Source of the DNA: Acetoanaerobium pronyense
GTDB taxonomy: Bacteria > Bacillota > Clostridia > Peptostreptococcales > Filifactoraceae
Assembly (NCBI RefSeq): GCF_017874355.1
Contig: NZ_JAGGLI010000010.1
Location: forward strand, 22,764-86,763
Length of the DNA: 64,000 bases
Direction of reading: 5' to 3'
Notes under the pieces: model-generated
Seen by the model: the letters and a program-made list of their open reading frames with translations, nothing else
Database searches by the model: none
What the model was told of the DNA's origin: nothing
Translations under genes and position numbers: made by a program
Part shown: one piece after another, positions 27,820-37,003 of the stretch
Layout: every line of letters begins with the position of its first letter
Position numbering within the stretch: position 1 is the first letter of the stretch

Positions 27820-30468
27820 ATGAGAAAAAGAAGTATTGTATCTTTGATAACGGTTTTTGCTATACTGTTGTCCCTAATTACTCCCGGTTTTGCCCAGCAA
27901 AACAATGGGAACCTTCCTACTACAACTGTGTATATGACAGAAGAATCTCAGATAGAATTTGTGGCTAACCTTGGTCAAAATTCTAAGATTGAAAATGTAA
28001 AGTGGTATATGGAAGATAAAGAGTTATCCGAGTGGAAAAAATGGAGTATGGAAACAGGAGGATTTACAGGAGGAGATTACATAACCTTTGAAGGTGATCC
28101 TGTAATTGAAAACGGACAGTTAAAAGCAAATCTTAACTTTGGACTTCTTTTTGATACTACAGACCTTAGTCTTAGAAGACCTTACAATATAAGACTTGAA
28201 TATCCTAACCACATAGGTTTATATGAGCTTAAGGCGGTAGATACTGAAAATAATATTCAAGCTTCTATATCTATTAACCTGATGCCTTATGAAAGCTATA
28301 TGAATTATGATGCTATGGTAGCTAAGGTAGACCAAATAAGAAGAAATGCAAACACAGATAGATATGTGACAGTGGAGCAATATGGTACCTCTGTACAGGG
28401 AAGACCACTTCAAATTGGAATAATTGCAAAAACTCAAGAGGATGTAAGTAATTATCTTGATGTAACTGTTCCTATGATGGTTAATAATCCTCAAAATATG
28501 ATAAACATGATTGAAAGTGGAGATGGGGATTATAAAAATGTTATATTTATGAACAACATCCATCCAGACGAGCAACCTATGGTAGATGTTATTGTCGGGC
28601 TATTTGAAGATTTTGCAATGAAAGACACAATTGAATATGCCACAACAGATGAAAGTGGAGATAGATTAAATGTATCTATGAATATGGATGAGATTTTAGA
28701 CAACTTTATATTTATATTTAGCTTTACTCAAAATCCAGACGGACTTTATGCAAACACAAGAGCAAATGCCAACGAGCTAGATATAAATAGAGACAACGGA
28801 TATCAGACTCAACCTGAAACAAAGGCAATGTCAGGGCAGATTTCTAGATATAACCCCCTTATATTCCTTGATTTTCATGGGTTTGTAGGAGGCTTCCTAA
28901 TAGAGCCTTGTACTCCACCTCATGATCCAAATTATGAGACTGACCTTCTTTATGATAGTCTTTTAGAAAATGCAAATAGAATGGGAAGAGCAGGAGTGGC
29001 AAACTCTAAATATGAATCTTATCTAATACCTCTTACTGACTGGGGAACTGGATGGGATGATGCTACATCTGCATATACAGCAACCTATGCTATGCATCAT
29101 GGAGCCCTTGGACATACTATAGAAGTGCCTGAGATGAATCAAGAATCATACAAGGCTGGTCTTTATGCAGGATATGCTGCAGTTCATTATGCCCTTGAGG
29201 AAAAAGATATGCTTGCTATAAATCAGCTAAGATATTTCCAAAGAGGAATAGAAAATATAGATGATAGAGCTGCTGATGAAGCTCTAGTAAACCCTGAAGG
29301 AGAAGTAGTAGGAAGATTAAGAGGAGATAACGACAACTTCTTCCCTGACTACTATGTAATACCAATGGGACTTGATAGACAAAAGAACAATAATGAAGCA
29401 TTTAGAATGATAGAGTATTTTACAAGAAATTCTGTAGAGGTATCTCAGCTTCTATATGATATAGGAGAGTTTAAATCAGGGGACCTTGTAATAGATATGA
29501 AACAGGCAAAAAGAGGGTATGCAAATCACGTACTTTATAGTGGTATGGATGAATCTGGTTGGGAAGAGATGTATGCCGAGATAGTAATGAACTTCCCTGC
29601 ACTTAGAGGATTTGATATATTTGAAGTTAGAGAAGATGGATACTTTACAGGAAGATTAGGAGATGTAAGTTGGGAAAAGGCTCCTTCAAGCACTATGGAA
29701 GAAGGAGAATACCACCTTATTCATAATAACTCTGTAGAAGCTATAAAAGCTGTAAACCAGATTATAGCACAAGATATGCCTGTTACTATAGTGAGCCTTG
29801 GACAAGGAAGAGAAGGTTTTGCTGTTTCTTCTGATGCAGTTGAATCCCTAGGGGATGATTATCAGCTAAGATTTGAAGTCCTTTCTGAGATGCCTCAGGG
29901 AAGAGTTTTAAATGAATTTAAAATAGAGGCAATAGGAAGTAAAGCATTAAAAATAGTACTTGAAGAGATGGGATTTACTCTTGTAGACGAAGGTGGAGAC
30001 ATTATCGTAACAGATTCAGGTTCATTAGATCCTGAGCTGATTGGTACAAAGCCAATGATAGCTATAGGAGGCTCAGCTTTAAGTGTGATTGCTGAAAGCG
30101 GAAAGTTGGAAGGTCTTGAAGTTAAGACCACCGATTTCTATCATGAAGGACTTCTTCATGCAGTAATGAATAAATCAAGCCTAAATACCCTTGGATATAA
30201 AAGCAACGATTATATGTATTCTAATTCAGGAACATGGATAGAGCAAATTCCTTCTGGATTTGAATCTCTTGTAAATGTAAGAAATTCGGGAGATTTTTAT
30301 GTATCTGGGTGGTGGCCTGGAAATGAAGAGCTAAGCGGAAAATCCATGGCAGCTAAAGGAAGAGTAGATGGACAAGAACTGACTCTTATAGCTGGAAATG
30401 TATTTAACAAGCTTCATACTAGACATCTTTACAGATGGATTAGTAACAGCATCTATAATACAAACTAA
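27820..30468 (+). CDS. Secreted M14-family zinc carboxypeptidase
   Basis: 882 residues with a signal peptide (residues 1 to about 25, ending GFAQQ). An N-terminal beta-rich region of about 130 residues precedes an M14 peptidase domain at about 165-460. Zinc ligands are H248 and E251 in NNIHPDEQP and H353 in FLDFHGF; the catalytic Glu is E435 in GHTIEVPEM, and INRDN near 322 fits the substrate-binding Arg. The remaining 400 residues have no recognised domain. It should trim peptides outside the cell, feeding peptide and amino acid uptake. AGGAGG precedes the ATG. A YfcC-type transporter follows after a terminator. Confidence 0.88.
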   Translation: MRKRSIVSLITVFAILLSLITPGFAQQNNGNLPTTTVYMTEESQIEFVANLGQNSKIENVKWYMEDKELSEWKKWSMETGGFTGGDYITFEGDPVIENGQLKANLNFGLLFDTTDLSLRRPYNIRLEYPNHIGLYELKAVDTENNIQASISINLMPYESYMNYDAMVAKVDQIRRNANTDRYVTVEQYGTSVQGRPLQIGIIAKTQEDVSNYLDVTVPMMVNNPQNMINMIESGDGDYKNVIFMNNIHPDEQPMVDVIVGLFEDFAMKDTIEYATTDESGDRLNVSMNMDEILDNFIFIFSFTQNPDGLYANTRANANELDINRDNGYQTQPETKAMSGQISRYNPLIFLDFHGFVGGFLIEPCTPPHDPNYETDLLYDSLLENANRMGRAGVANSKYESYLIPLTDWGTGWDDATSAYTATYAMHHGALGHTIEVPEMNQESYKAGLYAGYAAVHYALEEKDMLAINQLRYFQRGIENIDDRAADEALVNPEGEVVGRLRGDNDNFFPDYYVIPMGLDRQKNNNEAFRMIEYFTRNSVEVSQLLYDIGEFKSGDLVIDMKQAKRGYANHVLYSGMDESGWEEMYAEIVMNFPALRGFDIFEVREDGYFTGRLGDVSWEKAPSSTMEEGEYHLIHNNSVEAIKAVNQIIAQDMPVTIVSLGQGREGFAVSSDAVESLGDDYQLRFEVLSEMPQGRVLNEFKIEAIGSKALKIVLEEMGFTLVDEGGDIIVTDSGSLDPELIGTKPMIAIGGSALSVIAESGKLEGLEVKTTDFYHEGLLHAVMNKSSLNTLGYKSNDYMYSNSGTWIEQIPSGFESLVNVRNSGDFYVSGWWPGNEELSGKSMAAKGRVDGQELTLIAGNVFNKLHTRHLYRWISNSIYNTN

Positions 30469-30474
30469 AACCAT

Positions 30475-30500
30475 TAAGGAGCCTTCGGGCTCCTTTTTTT
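30475..30500 (+). terminator. Intrinsic terminator
   Basis: The stem AAGGAGCC with GGCTCCTT and a TTCG tetraloop is followed by T7, a textbook rho-independent terminator after the peptidase gene. Confidence 0.93.
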
Positions 30501-30585
30501 ATGGGTCTTGAGGCTCTGTTTTTAATTTTTTTTTTAGGGTAGTAAATTAAAGGAATTTGATTTAATTAAAAAAGGAGGAAAGAAA

Positions 30586-32019
30586 ATGTCAGAGCAAAGC
30601 AAAAGAAAGTTTTCAATGCCTACAGCCTATAGTATTTTATTTGGAATTATTATTATAGTGGCTATACTGACGTGGGTTGTTCCAGCGGGTCAGTATGAAA
30701 CTGAAGAGCTAAACGGCAGAGATGTACCTATAGCTGGAACTTATCAAGAAGTGGATAGCAACCCTCAAGGTCCGTTTGATGTCCTTATGGCTCCCATTGA
30801 AGGATTTCAAGATGCGGTTGACGTAGCTCTCTTTATCATAGTAATTGGTGGATTTTTGGGAGTAGTAATGAAGACAGGAGCTATCGATGCAGGGATAGCA
30901 AAGGTCACCCATACCCTTGAAGGAAAGGAAAGGATAATGATTCCTATCCTTATGGTATTATTTGGACTTGGAGGAACAAGTTACGGTATGGCAGAGGAAA
31001 CCATAGCCTTTTACCCCCTTCTCGTACCCGTGTTTATAGCCGCAGGTTATGATACTATCACAGCTGTTGCCGTAATACTTCTAGGAGCTGGAGTAGGAGT
31101 TTTGGGCTCTACAGTAAACCCTTTTGCAACAGGTATAGCATCAGGATTTGCAGGGATATCCCTTGGACAGGGTATAGTGCTTAGATTAGCTATCTTGATT
31201 ATAGGAGAGATTGCAGCAATACTTTTTGTAATGAGGTATGCAGAAAAAGTAAGAAAAGACCCTACAAAATCTCTTACCTATAGCTCTAGAGAGGCAGATA
31301 AGGAGCATTTCTTATCCCAAAAAGATGATAGCGAGTTTCCAGAGCTTACAGGAAAAAGAAAAGGTATACTTGCGCTATTTGCCATAACTTTTATTGTTAT
31401 GATTTATGGGGTTATACCTTTTGAAGACATGGGAATAGAAGCTATCCCAACACTATGGTGGTGGTTTGGAGAATTAGCGGCCCTATTTTTAATAATGGCA
31501 ATACTTATTGGTATTGTTGCAGGGCTTAACGAAAAAGAGCTTGTTGCAAGCTTTGTAGAAGGGTCTAGAGATTTGCTTGGAGTGGCCCTTATAGTAGGAC
31601 TTTCTAGAGGAATTACTGTAGTAATGAATGAAGGTAATATGACTGCCACAGTACTAAACCTTGGAGAGCAGACCCTTGCAAACGCTGGATCCATAGCCTT
31701 TAGCGTACTTGCCTATTTATTTTATATTCCAATGTCATTTTTAATACCATCCACATCAGGTCTTGCTACTCTTTCCATGCCTATAATGGGGCCTCTTGGT
31801 GATTTTGCAGGTGTTGGTAGAGATGTAGTAATCACTGCATATCAATCTGCATCGGGAATAGTAAACCTTATTACTCCAACAAGTGCTGTTGTAATGGGAG
31901 GACTTGCAATAGCAAGAGTACCTTATGACAAATGGCTAAAATTTGTTTGGAAATTTTTATTAATAATTTTTGCAATAACTATTATAATGTTAATAATAGG
32001 AGCTTTAGGGATAATTTAA
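30586..32019 (+). CDS. YfcC-family membrane transporter
   Basis: 477 residues, about 11-12 membrane helices, with a first helix at about 15-33 (ILFGIIIIVAILTWVVP followed by AGQYE). Motifs of the YfcC/ArcD-related branch are present: GGFLGVVMKTGAIDAGI, GLGGTSYGMAEETIAFYP, LGAGVGVLGSTVNPFATGIA and PSTSGLATLSMPIMGPL. These carriers are thought to move amino acids, dipeptides or carboxylates, sometimes as exchangers. The substrate is not determinable here. AAAGGAGG lies upstream. A PII-like gene follows after 27 bases and is probably co-transcribed and regulatory. Confidence 0.9.
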   Translation: MSEQSKRKFSMPTAYSILFGIIIIVAILTWVVPAGQYETEELNGRDVPIAGTYQEVDSNPQGPFDVLMAPIEGFQDAVDVALFIIVIGGFLGVVMKTGAIDAGIAKVTHTLEGKERIMIPILMVLFGLGGTSYGMAEETIAFYPLLVPVFIAAGYDTITAVAVILLGAGVGVLGSTVNPFATGIASGFAGISLGQGIVLRLAILIIGEIAAILFVMRYAEKVRKDPTKSLTYSSREADKEHFLSQKDDSEFPELTGKRKGILALFAITFIVMIYGVIPFEDMGIEAIPTLWWWFGELAALFLIMAILIGIVAGLNEKELVASFVEGSRDLLGVALIVGLSRGITVVMNEGNMTATVLNLGEQTLANAGSIAFSVLAYLFYIPMSFLIPSTSGLATLSMPIMGPLGDFAGVGRDVVITAYQSASGIVNLITPTSAVVMGGLAIARVPYDKWLKFVWKFLLIIFAITIIMLIIGALGII

Positions 32020-32046
32020 AAATATAGTGGGAAGTAGGAGATAAAT

Positions 32047-32397
32047 ATGCAAGGATACTGCATGATACTAATAGTCAATGACCTTTCAAAATATGATTAT
32101 GTTCTTAAAAGAATGTTTGATATGGGTCTTGGAGCCACATCTCTTGATAGTATGGGAATGGGAAAATTTCTACTAGAAAATGATATATCAATACCTTTTT
32201 TTGGGACAATAAGACAAATGATAGAGGGAAATAGACCATACAACAAAACTATTTTGAGCGTAATTAAAGATAAAGAGACTTTAGATAAAGCAGTATCTAT
32301 GGTTAAGGACGAGCTGGAAATAGAAAAAAAGACTGGGATGGGATTTTTATTTGTAGTTCCAGTTATAGAATGCTACGGATTAGACCAAAAATCTTAA
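32047..32397 (+). CDS. PII-like small regulatory protein
   Basis: 116 residues with the order of a ferredoxin-like PII fold: a first strand CMILIVND, a helix, a loop of about 30 residues, then KTILSVIKDKETLDKAVSMV and a final GMGFLFVVPVIECYGL. The last stretch aligns by eye with the C-terminal G-x-G-x-I-F-V-x-P-V-E strand of GlnB/GlnK. The uridylylation-type T-loop is not obvious. PII-like proteins often bind nucleotides and control an adjacent transporter. Here the gene follows a YfcC-type carrier, so control of that carrier is inferred. AGGAG lies 6-7 bases before the ATG. Confidence 0.7.
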   Translation: MQGYCMILIVNDLSKYDYVLKRMFDMGLGATSLDSMGMGKFLLENDISIPFFGTIRQMIEGNRPYNKTILSVIKDKETLDKAVSMVKDELEIEKKTGMGFLFVVPVIECYGLDQKS

Positions 32398-32400
32398 ATT

Positions 32401-32440
32401 TAAAAGGTATGAGCAGATTTTTCTGTTCATACCTTTATCT
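32401..32440. terminator. Terminator between the PII-like gene and apbE
   Basis: A long stem (AAAGGTATGAGCAGA with TCTGTTCATACCTTT, one mismatch pair) has a 4-base loop. T-rich sequence lies on both sides, so it may serve both convergent genes. Confidence 0.75.
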
Positions 32441-32514
32441 TTTGAAGTATTTATATTAAGTATTTATATTATAGTAGAGATATATTTTGCCTAGTAATAT
32501 TTTTTTAAAAGGTT

Positions 32515-33579
32515 TTAATTTTTAAGGTTGAAAGAATCATCTGATATAGTGAAAAAATCCATAACTCCATTTGATACATATACTTCCTTATCTTCAGTTA
32601 CTATAATAGTCTCAACATCATCAAGATTATTCACAAGATTAAGTCCATCTTCTATGCCCATAGCATATATGGCGGTTGATAGTGCATCACCATCTATAGA
32701 AAGATTAGAGATGATTGTTACAGATACGAGGTTGTTTTGCACAGGATATCCATCTTTTGTGGATAAAATATGGTGATAAGTAACCCCATCTTCTTCGAAA
32801 AATCTTTCATAGTTTCCAGAAGTCACTATAGATTTATCTCTCGCATTATATATCCCCATATGCTCCCCTCTGTCTGAAAAAGGGTCCTGTATTCCTACTC
32901 TAAAATCTCTATTATCTCTATCCCCATGAACATACACATCTCCACCAAGATTAATGATAGCAGATTCTACGTTATGCTCGGCAAGGACGGAAGTGACCCT
33001 ATCAGCAGCGTATCCTTTAGCTATACCCCCAAGGTCTATCATCATACCTTCTCTTTTGAGAAAAACAGAAAGATTTTTTTTATCTAGCTCTATTTCACTA
33101 TAATCTATTAAGGACAAAGAAAGGTTTATTTCCTCCTCAGAAGGAAGTCTTTGGTCTTCTGTTCCTATACCCCAAAGGTCTACAAGATGGCCAACTGTAA
33201 TATCAAAAGCTCCATCTGTGATTTCACTATAGTAAAGAGATCTTTCAATTACGTGAAAAGTATCTTTATCTATAATTACAGGCTCTTTTCCAGCATTTTC
33301 ATTTATTTTTGATACATCGCTATTCATATCTCTCATAGTCATTAGAGATTCTATTCTTTGTACTTCCTTTGAAATAGCCCTTCTGACCTCTTCAGTGTCG
33401 TTATCCTCATCAAATATTCTTACATCCATTACAGAATTTAAAAAGAAAAATGGACCAGATAGAGATTCTTCATCTTCTGTAGCGTATGTTTCATCTTCAG
33501 GAATTTCTTCAGTACATCCAATAGCTGAAAATGCTATAAATAATATTAAAAAACTAAACAATAAGATCTTTTTAATCAT
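32515..33579 (-). CDS. apbE: FAD:protein FMN transferase (ApbE), lipoprotein
   Basis: 354 residues. A lipoprotein signal ends in the lipobox SAIGC (Cys22), so the enzyme sits on the outer face of the membrane. The ApbE core is recognisable from SLMTMRDMNSDVSKIN, DGAFDITVGHLVDLWG, MIDLGGIAKGYAADRV, AIINLGGDVYV and SIDGDALSTAIYAMG. It attaches FMN covalently to a threonine of target proteins such as Rnf/Nqr subunits or extracellular flavoproteins; the target is not in this window. The stretch between the lipid anchor and the core is short and acidic. It is isolated from any rnf genes. Confidence 0.95.
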   Translation of the reverse strand: MIKKILLFSFLILFIAFSAIGCTEEIPEDETYATEDEESLSGPFFFLNSVMDVRIFDEDNDTEEVRRAISKEVQRIESLMTMRDMNSDVSKINENAGKEPVIIDKDTFHVIERSLYYSEITDGAFDITVGHLVDLWGIGTEDQRLPSEEEINLSLSLIDYSEIELDKKNLSVFLKREGMMIDLGGIAKGYAADRVTSVLAEHNVESAIINLGGDVYVHGDRDNRDFRVGIQDPFSDRGEHMGIYNARDKSIVTSGNYERFFEEDGVTYHHILSTKDGYPVQNNLVSVTIISNLSIDGDALSTAIYAMGIEDGLNLVNNLDDVETIIVTEDKEVYVSNGVMDFFTISDDSFNLKN

Positions 33580-33872
33580 GACAATCGTAGTAAGAAATTT
33601 CTTACCACTTTACACCTCACTTTGTAATTAAAATTCTACCTAAATAGGATACATCATTTAAAAGAATATGAAAAGAATAAATAAGAATACATACAATTTA
33701 AGTAGCGTTTTAATAATAGGCTATTAAAAAAATTATTTATATTAATTGGAAAAATTGGTTCCTGTTTAGTAATTATTAATATATAATGAATTTGGATAAA
33801 CTTAAGTTACAAAATGAACTATAAATGTATTTTTGTCAAAAAATGTAAAATAAATTATTTTAATTTTAGTTC
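33580..33872. other. AT-rich region upstream of the pilus leader
   Basis: About 290 bases between the apbE start and the pilus promoter, extremely AT-rich. I see no gene, repeat or clear structure in it. Confidence 0.4.
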
Positions 33873-33901
33873 TTTACATAGGACTATTTATTTATTATAA
33901 T
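33873..33901 (+). promoter_or_regulatory. Promoter of the pilus operon leader
   Basis: TTTACA at 33873-33878, a 17-base spacer and TATAAT at 33896-33901. Transcription would begin near 33908, about 45 bases before the riboswitch aptamer. Confidence 0.7.
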
Positions 33902-33952
33902 GAAAAATATAGTAAAATAGAATCAATTACATTTCTGTTAAATTATAAAAAA

Positions 33953-34026
33953 TGAAACAGAGCAAATGAACTGCAGCTAAAGATGGACGCCTTATGCTGC
34001 ATGGATGCAGTGGCGTAACCGGCTGA
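33953..34026 (+). ncRNA. c-di-GMP-II riboswitch aptamer
   Basis: The conserved skeleton of the class II c-di-GMP aptamer is present in order. GAAACAGAGC is at the 5' side, then CTAAAGATGGACGCC (33977-33991) and an internal hairpin CTGCAT/ATGCAG (33997-34010). TGGCGTAACCGGCTG (34011-34025) closes it. The stem ACGCC/GGCGT closes the hairpin, and AACCGGC matches the invariant AACCGRC. A clear P1 helix is not visible. The 3' end overlaps the 5' arm of a terminator, so ligand binding should favour read-through, as for the C. difficile pilA1 riboswitch. Confidence 0.85.
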
Positions 34027-34052
34027 TAGGATTTTTCCTTTCGGCTTTTTTT
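34021..34052 (+). terminator. Riboswitch-controlled terminator (expression platform)
   Basis: GGCTGA (34021-34026) pairs with TTCGGCT (34041-34046, two G-U pairs). After one mismatch AGGA (34028-34031) pairs with TCCT (34036-34039), and T7 follows. The 5' arm is shared with the aptamer 3' end, so aptamer and terminator exclude each other. Confidence 0.8.
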
Positions 34053-34201
34053 ATACAAAAAAACAAGACTAATTCCCAAAACAATTCTTTAAGCCTATAA
34101 AAACTGGGTAACAAGACTATGAAAATTAAAACAATATATCTAGTAAATCACATAAAAATAGATTGTTAGTCCAAAGAGTAATATTAAAGGGAGTTGAAAA
34201 T

Positions 34202-35881
34202 ATGAAGCCTAAAATGAGACTTGGAGATATCCTAACATCTTCTGGAATAATCACAAATGAACAGCTGGAAAACGCACTAAGTCTCCAAAAACAAAAAGGG
34301 ATGAAGCTTGGAGAGTTGCTTATAGCTGAAAAGATACTGACGGAAGAACAGATTCTTGGGGTACTAGAGTACCAACTAGGAATACCATATATAGATCTCA
34401 ATAAATACTTTATTGACCCAAAGGTGCCAAAGATAATAAGTGAATCACTTGCAAAAAAACACAATGCAATCCCTGTATCAATGGATAGGGGAAAAATAAT
34501 GGTAGCCATGTCTGATCCACTTGATATGGTGGCCATAGATGATATAAGGATATCAACAGGATTAAGTGTGGATGTTGCTATTAGCTCAAAAATAGATATA
34601 AAAAAAGCAATAGTTAGGTATTACGATTCTAGTGAAGAAGCGGAAAAAGCAGTAGAAGAATTTAAATCTCAAAGTGGATTATCTGATAATCTAGCAGAGC
34701 AAGAAGAAGACGAAGATGTAACTAATGCACCAATGGTTAGGCTAGTAAACTCTGTAATAAGTCAGGCAGTAAAATCAAAGGCCAGTGATATACATATAGA
34801 GCCATTTGAAAAGTCCGTAAGAATAAGATATAGAGTAGATGGAGAGCTTAAAGAAGTAATGTCCCCAGCTAAATCAACACACTCAGCCCTTGTAACAAGG
34901 ATAAAGATAATGGGAAAGATGGATATCTCAGAGAGAAGAATCCCCCAAGATGGAAGGGTAGAAGCTGTAATTGAAGGGGCTCATATAGATATGAGAATAT
35001 CTGTACTACCCACTGTATATGGAGAAAAAGTAGTAATTAGACTACTAGATAGAAATTCTATAGTAGTAAGTAAAGAAGAACTTGGATTCACACCATACAA
35101 TCTAGAGTTATTCGATAAAATAATCAAAGCTCCAGAAGGAATAATACTACTTACAGGACCTACAGGAAGTGGAAAAACAACAACTCTATATACCATACTA
35201 AAAGAGCTAAATCAGATTAACAAAAATATAATCACAGTAGAAGACCCAGTAGAATATAGACTTGAAGGAGTTAATCAGGTTCAGGTAAACATAAAGGCTG
35301 GACTTACATTTGCATCAGGACTTAGGTCTATACTAAGGCAAGATCCAGATATAGTGATGGTTGGAGAGATTAGAGATGCAGAAACTGCTCAAATATCGAC
35401 AAGAGCAGCTATCACAGGCCATCTAGTGCTATCAACCCTTCATACAAACGATACATCAAGCACTATATCAAGGCTTGTAGATATGGGAATAGAGACTTAC
35501 ATGGTATCATCAGCGGTGGTTGGAGTCATAGCCCAAAGACTAGTGAAAAAAATCTGTCCTAGATGTAAGGAAGAACACATACTATCTGATGAGGAGAGAA
35601 TCCTTCTTAAAATACAAAATGGAGATACCATATATAAAGGAAAAGGGTGCAACTTCTGCTCTGGAAGTGGATACTCAGGAAGAACAGCTATACATGAGAT
35701 ACTAATACTTGATAGAGAAATAAGAGCCCTCATAAGCAAAGAAGCAGACTCAGATACTATCAAAGAGCTAGCCAGAAAAAAAGGTATGAAGACATTAAAT
35801 GAATCCTGTAAAGAGCTGGTTTTAGGTGGAATCACAACAGTTGACGAAATGATTAAAATCACGTATAGCGTAGATATTTAA
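34202..35881 (+). CDS. pilB: Type IV pilus assembly ATPase PilB
   Basis: 559 residues, extension motor of the pilus. The N-terminal GspE-N/MshEN-type region (residues about 3-145) has the LGDILTSSGIITNEQLENAL repeat type that in homologues can bind c-di-GMP. The ATPase domain has Walker A GPTGSGKTTT, the Asp box EDPVEYRLEGVNQVQV, Walker B IVMVGEIRDAETA and the His box LSTLHTNDT. A four-cysteine zinc site follows (CPRC, later CNFC). The ATG at 34202 has AAAGGGAG 8 bases upstream. First gene of the operon behind the c-di-GMP-II riboswitch. Confidence 0.97.
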   Translation: MKPKMRLGDILTSSGIITNEQLENALSLQKQKGMKLGELLIAEKILTEEQILGVLEYQLGIPYIDLNKYFIDPKVPKIISESLAKKHNAIPVSMDRGKIMVAMSDPLDMVAIDDIRISTGLSVDVAISSKIDIKKAIVRYYDSSEEAEKAVEEFKSQSGLSDNLAEQEEDEDVTNAPMVRLVNSVISQAVKSKASDIHIEPFEKSVRIRYRVDGELKEVMSPAKSTHSALVTRIKIMGKMDISERRIPQDGRVEAVIEGAHIDMRISVLPTVYGEKVVIRLLDRNSIVVSKEELGFTPYNLELFDKIIKAPEGIILLTGPTGSGKTTTLYTILKELNQINKNIITVEDPVEYRLEGVNQVQVNIKAGLTFASGLRSILRQDPDIVMVGEIRDAETAQISTRAAITGHLVLSTLHTNDTSSTISRLVDMGIETYMVSSAVVGVIAQRLVKKICPRCKEEHILSDEERILLKIQNGDTIYKGKGCNFCSGSGYSGRTAIHEILILDREIRALISKEADSDTIKELARKKGMKTLNESCKELVLGGITTVDEMIKITYSVDI

Positions 35882-35932
35882 AAATGAAATAAAGTCAAAC
35901 ATACAAAAAAGTTTGAGACAGGGGGATTTAAA

Positions 35933-36988
35933 TTGAAAATAATTGAACTTTTAAAAATTGCAATAAATATGAATGCCTCAGATCTTCACATAACAGTAGG
36001 AGTTCCCCCAATAGCAAGGGTAAACGGAAAGCTAGAAAAAATAGGAGAAGACATTTTACTTCCTAATCATACATTAGAATATGTAAAAGAAATGCTAGAT
36101 GCAAGGCTCATGAATAAACTACTTGAAATTGGAGAGATAGATTTTTCATATTCTCAGACAGGAGTAGGAAGATTTAGAGCAAATATATTTAGGCAAAGAG
36201 GAAGCTATGGTATAGCTCTAAGAGTCATACCGATGTTTATTCCAAATATAGATCAGATGAATTTGCCGCCAATCCTTAAAGATTTATCTATGAAAAGAAA
36301 CGGCCTAGTACTTGTCACAGGTCCTACAGGAAGTGGAAAATCAACAACCCTTGCAGCGATGGTAGAGCATATGAACAGAAATAGAAGTAGTCATATCATC
36401 ACTATAGAGGACCCTATAGAGTTCCTTCACAGCCATAATAAAAGCATAATCAATCAAAGAGAAATAGGAAACGACTCTACATCCTTTTCAAAGGCACTTA
36501 GATCATCACTAAGGCAAGACCCTGACGTAATACTAGTTGGTGAAATGAGAGACCTTGATACGATATCGACTGCAGTAACCGCAGCTGAGACCGGTCACCT
36601 AGTACTATCAACACTTCATACTATAGGGGCTGCAAATACAGCAGACAGGATAATAGACGTATTTCCATCAAACCAACAATCTCAAATCAGAGCACAGCTA
36701 GCAGGAGTGTTACAAGGGATAATATCACAGCAAATAATCCCAAGAGCTGATGGCAAAGGAAGAGTAGCTACTTTTGAGATAATGACAGCTACACCAGCAG
36801 CAAAAAACCTAATTAGGGAAGGCAAGACCCATCAGCTTCAGACCATAATAGAAACAGGAGCAAAACATGGGATGCAGACAATGGATTCATCACTGATTAA
36901 ACTATACAACTCTGGAATCATAGATAAAGAAAATCTAAGAAAATATGCAGTAGATTTAGATGCAATAAGTAGACAAGTAGGATACTAG
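35933..36988 (+). CDS. pilT: Type IV pilus retraction ATPase PilT
   Basis: 351 residues, the usual PilT length, powering pilus retraction and twitching. Motifs: NASDLHITVG near the start, Walker A TGPTGSGKSTT, Asp box IEDPIEFLH, Walker B VILVGEMRDLDTI and a His box LSTLHTIGA. The AIRNLIRE motif of PilT reads AAKNLIREGKTHQL. Unlike PilB it lacks the zinc cysteines and N-terminal domain. The TTG start has AGGGGGA 7-8 bases upstream. It follows pilB by 51 bases in the same operon. Confidence 0.96.
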   Translation: MKIIELLKIAINMNASDLHITVGVPPIARVNGKLEKIGEDILLPNHTLEYVKEMLDARLMNKLLEIGEIDFSYSQTGVGRFRANIFRQRGSYGIALRVIPMFIPNIDQMNLPPILKDLSMKRNGLVLVTGPTGSGKSTTLAAMVEHMNRNRSSHIITIEDPIEFLHSHNKSIINQREIGNDSTSFSKALRSSLRQDPDVILVGEMRDLDTISTAVTAAETGHLVLSTLHTIGAANTADRIIDVFPSNQQSQIRAQLAGVLQGIISQQIIPRADGKGRVATFEIMTATPAAKNLIREGKTHQLQTIIETGAKHGMQTMDSSLIKLYNSGIIDKENLRKYAVDLDAISRQVGY

Positions 36989-37003
36989 AAAGGGGGTTAA
37001 GCT

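Noticed and set aside
34126..34536. 136-codon minus-strand frame opposite the start of pilB
   Set aside because: Lies fully antisense to pilB, has no ribosome site and resembles a frame shadow.
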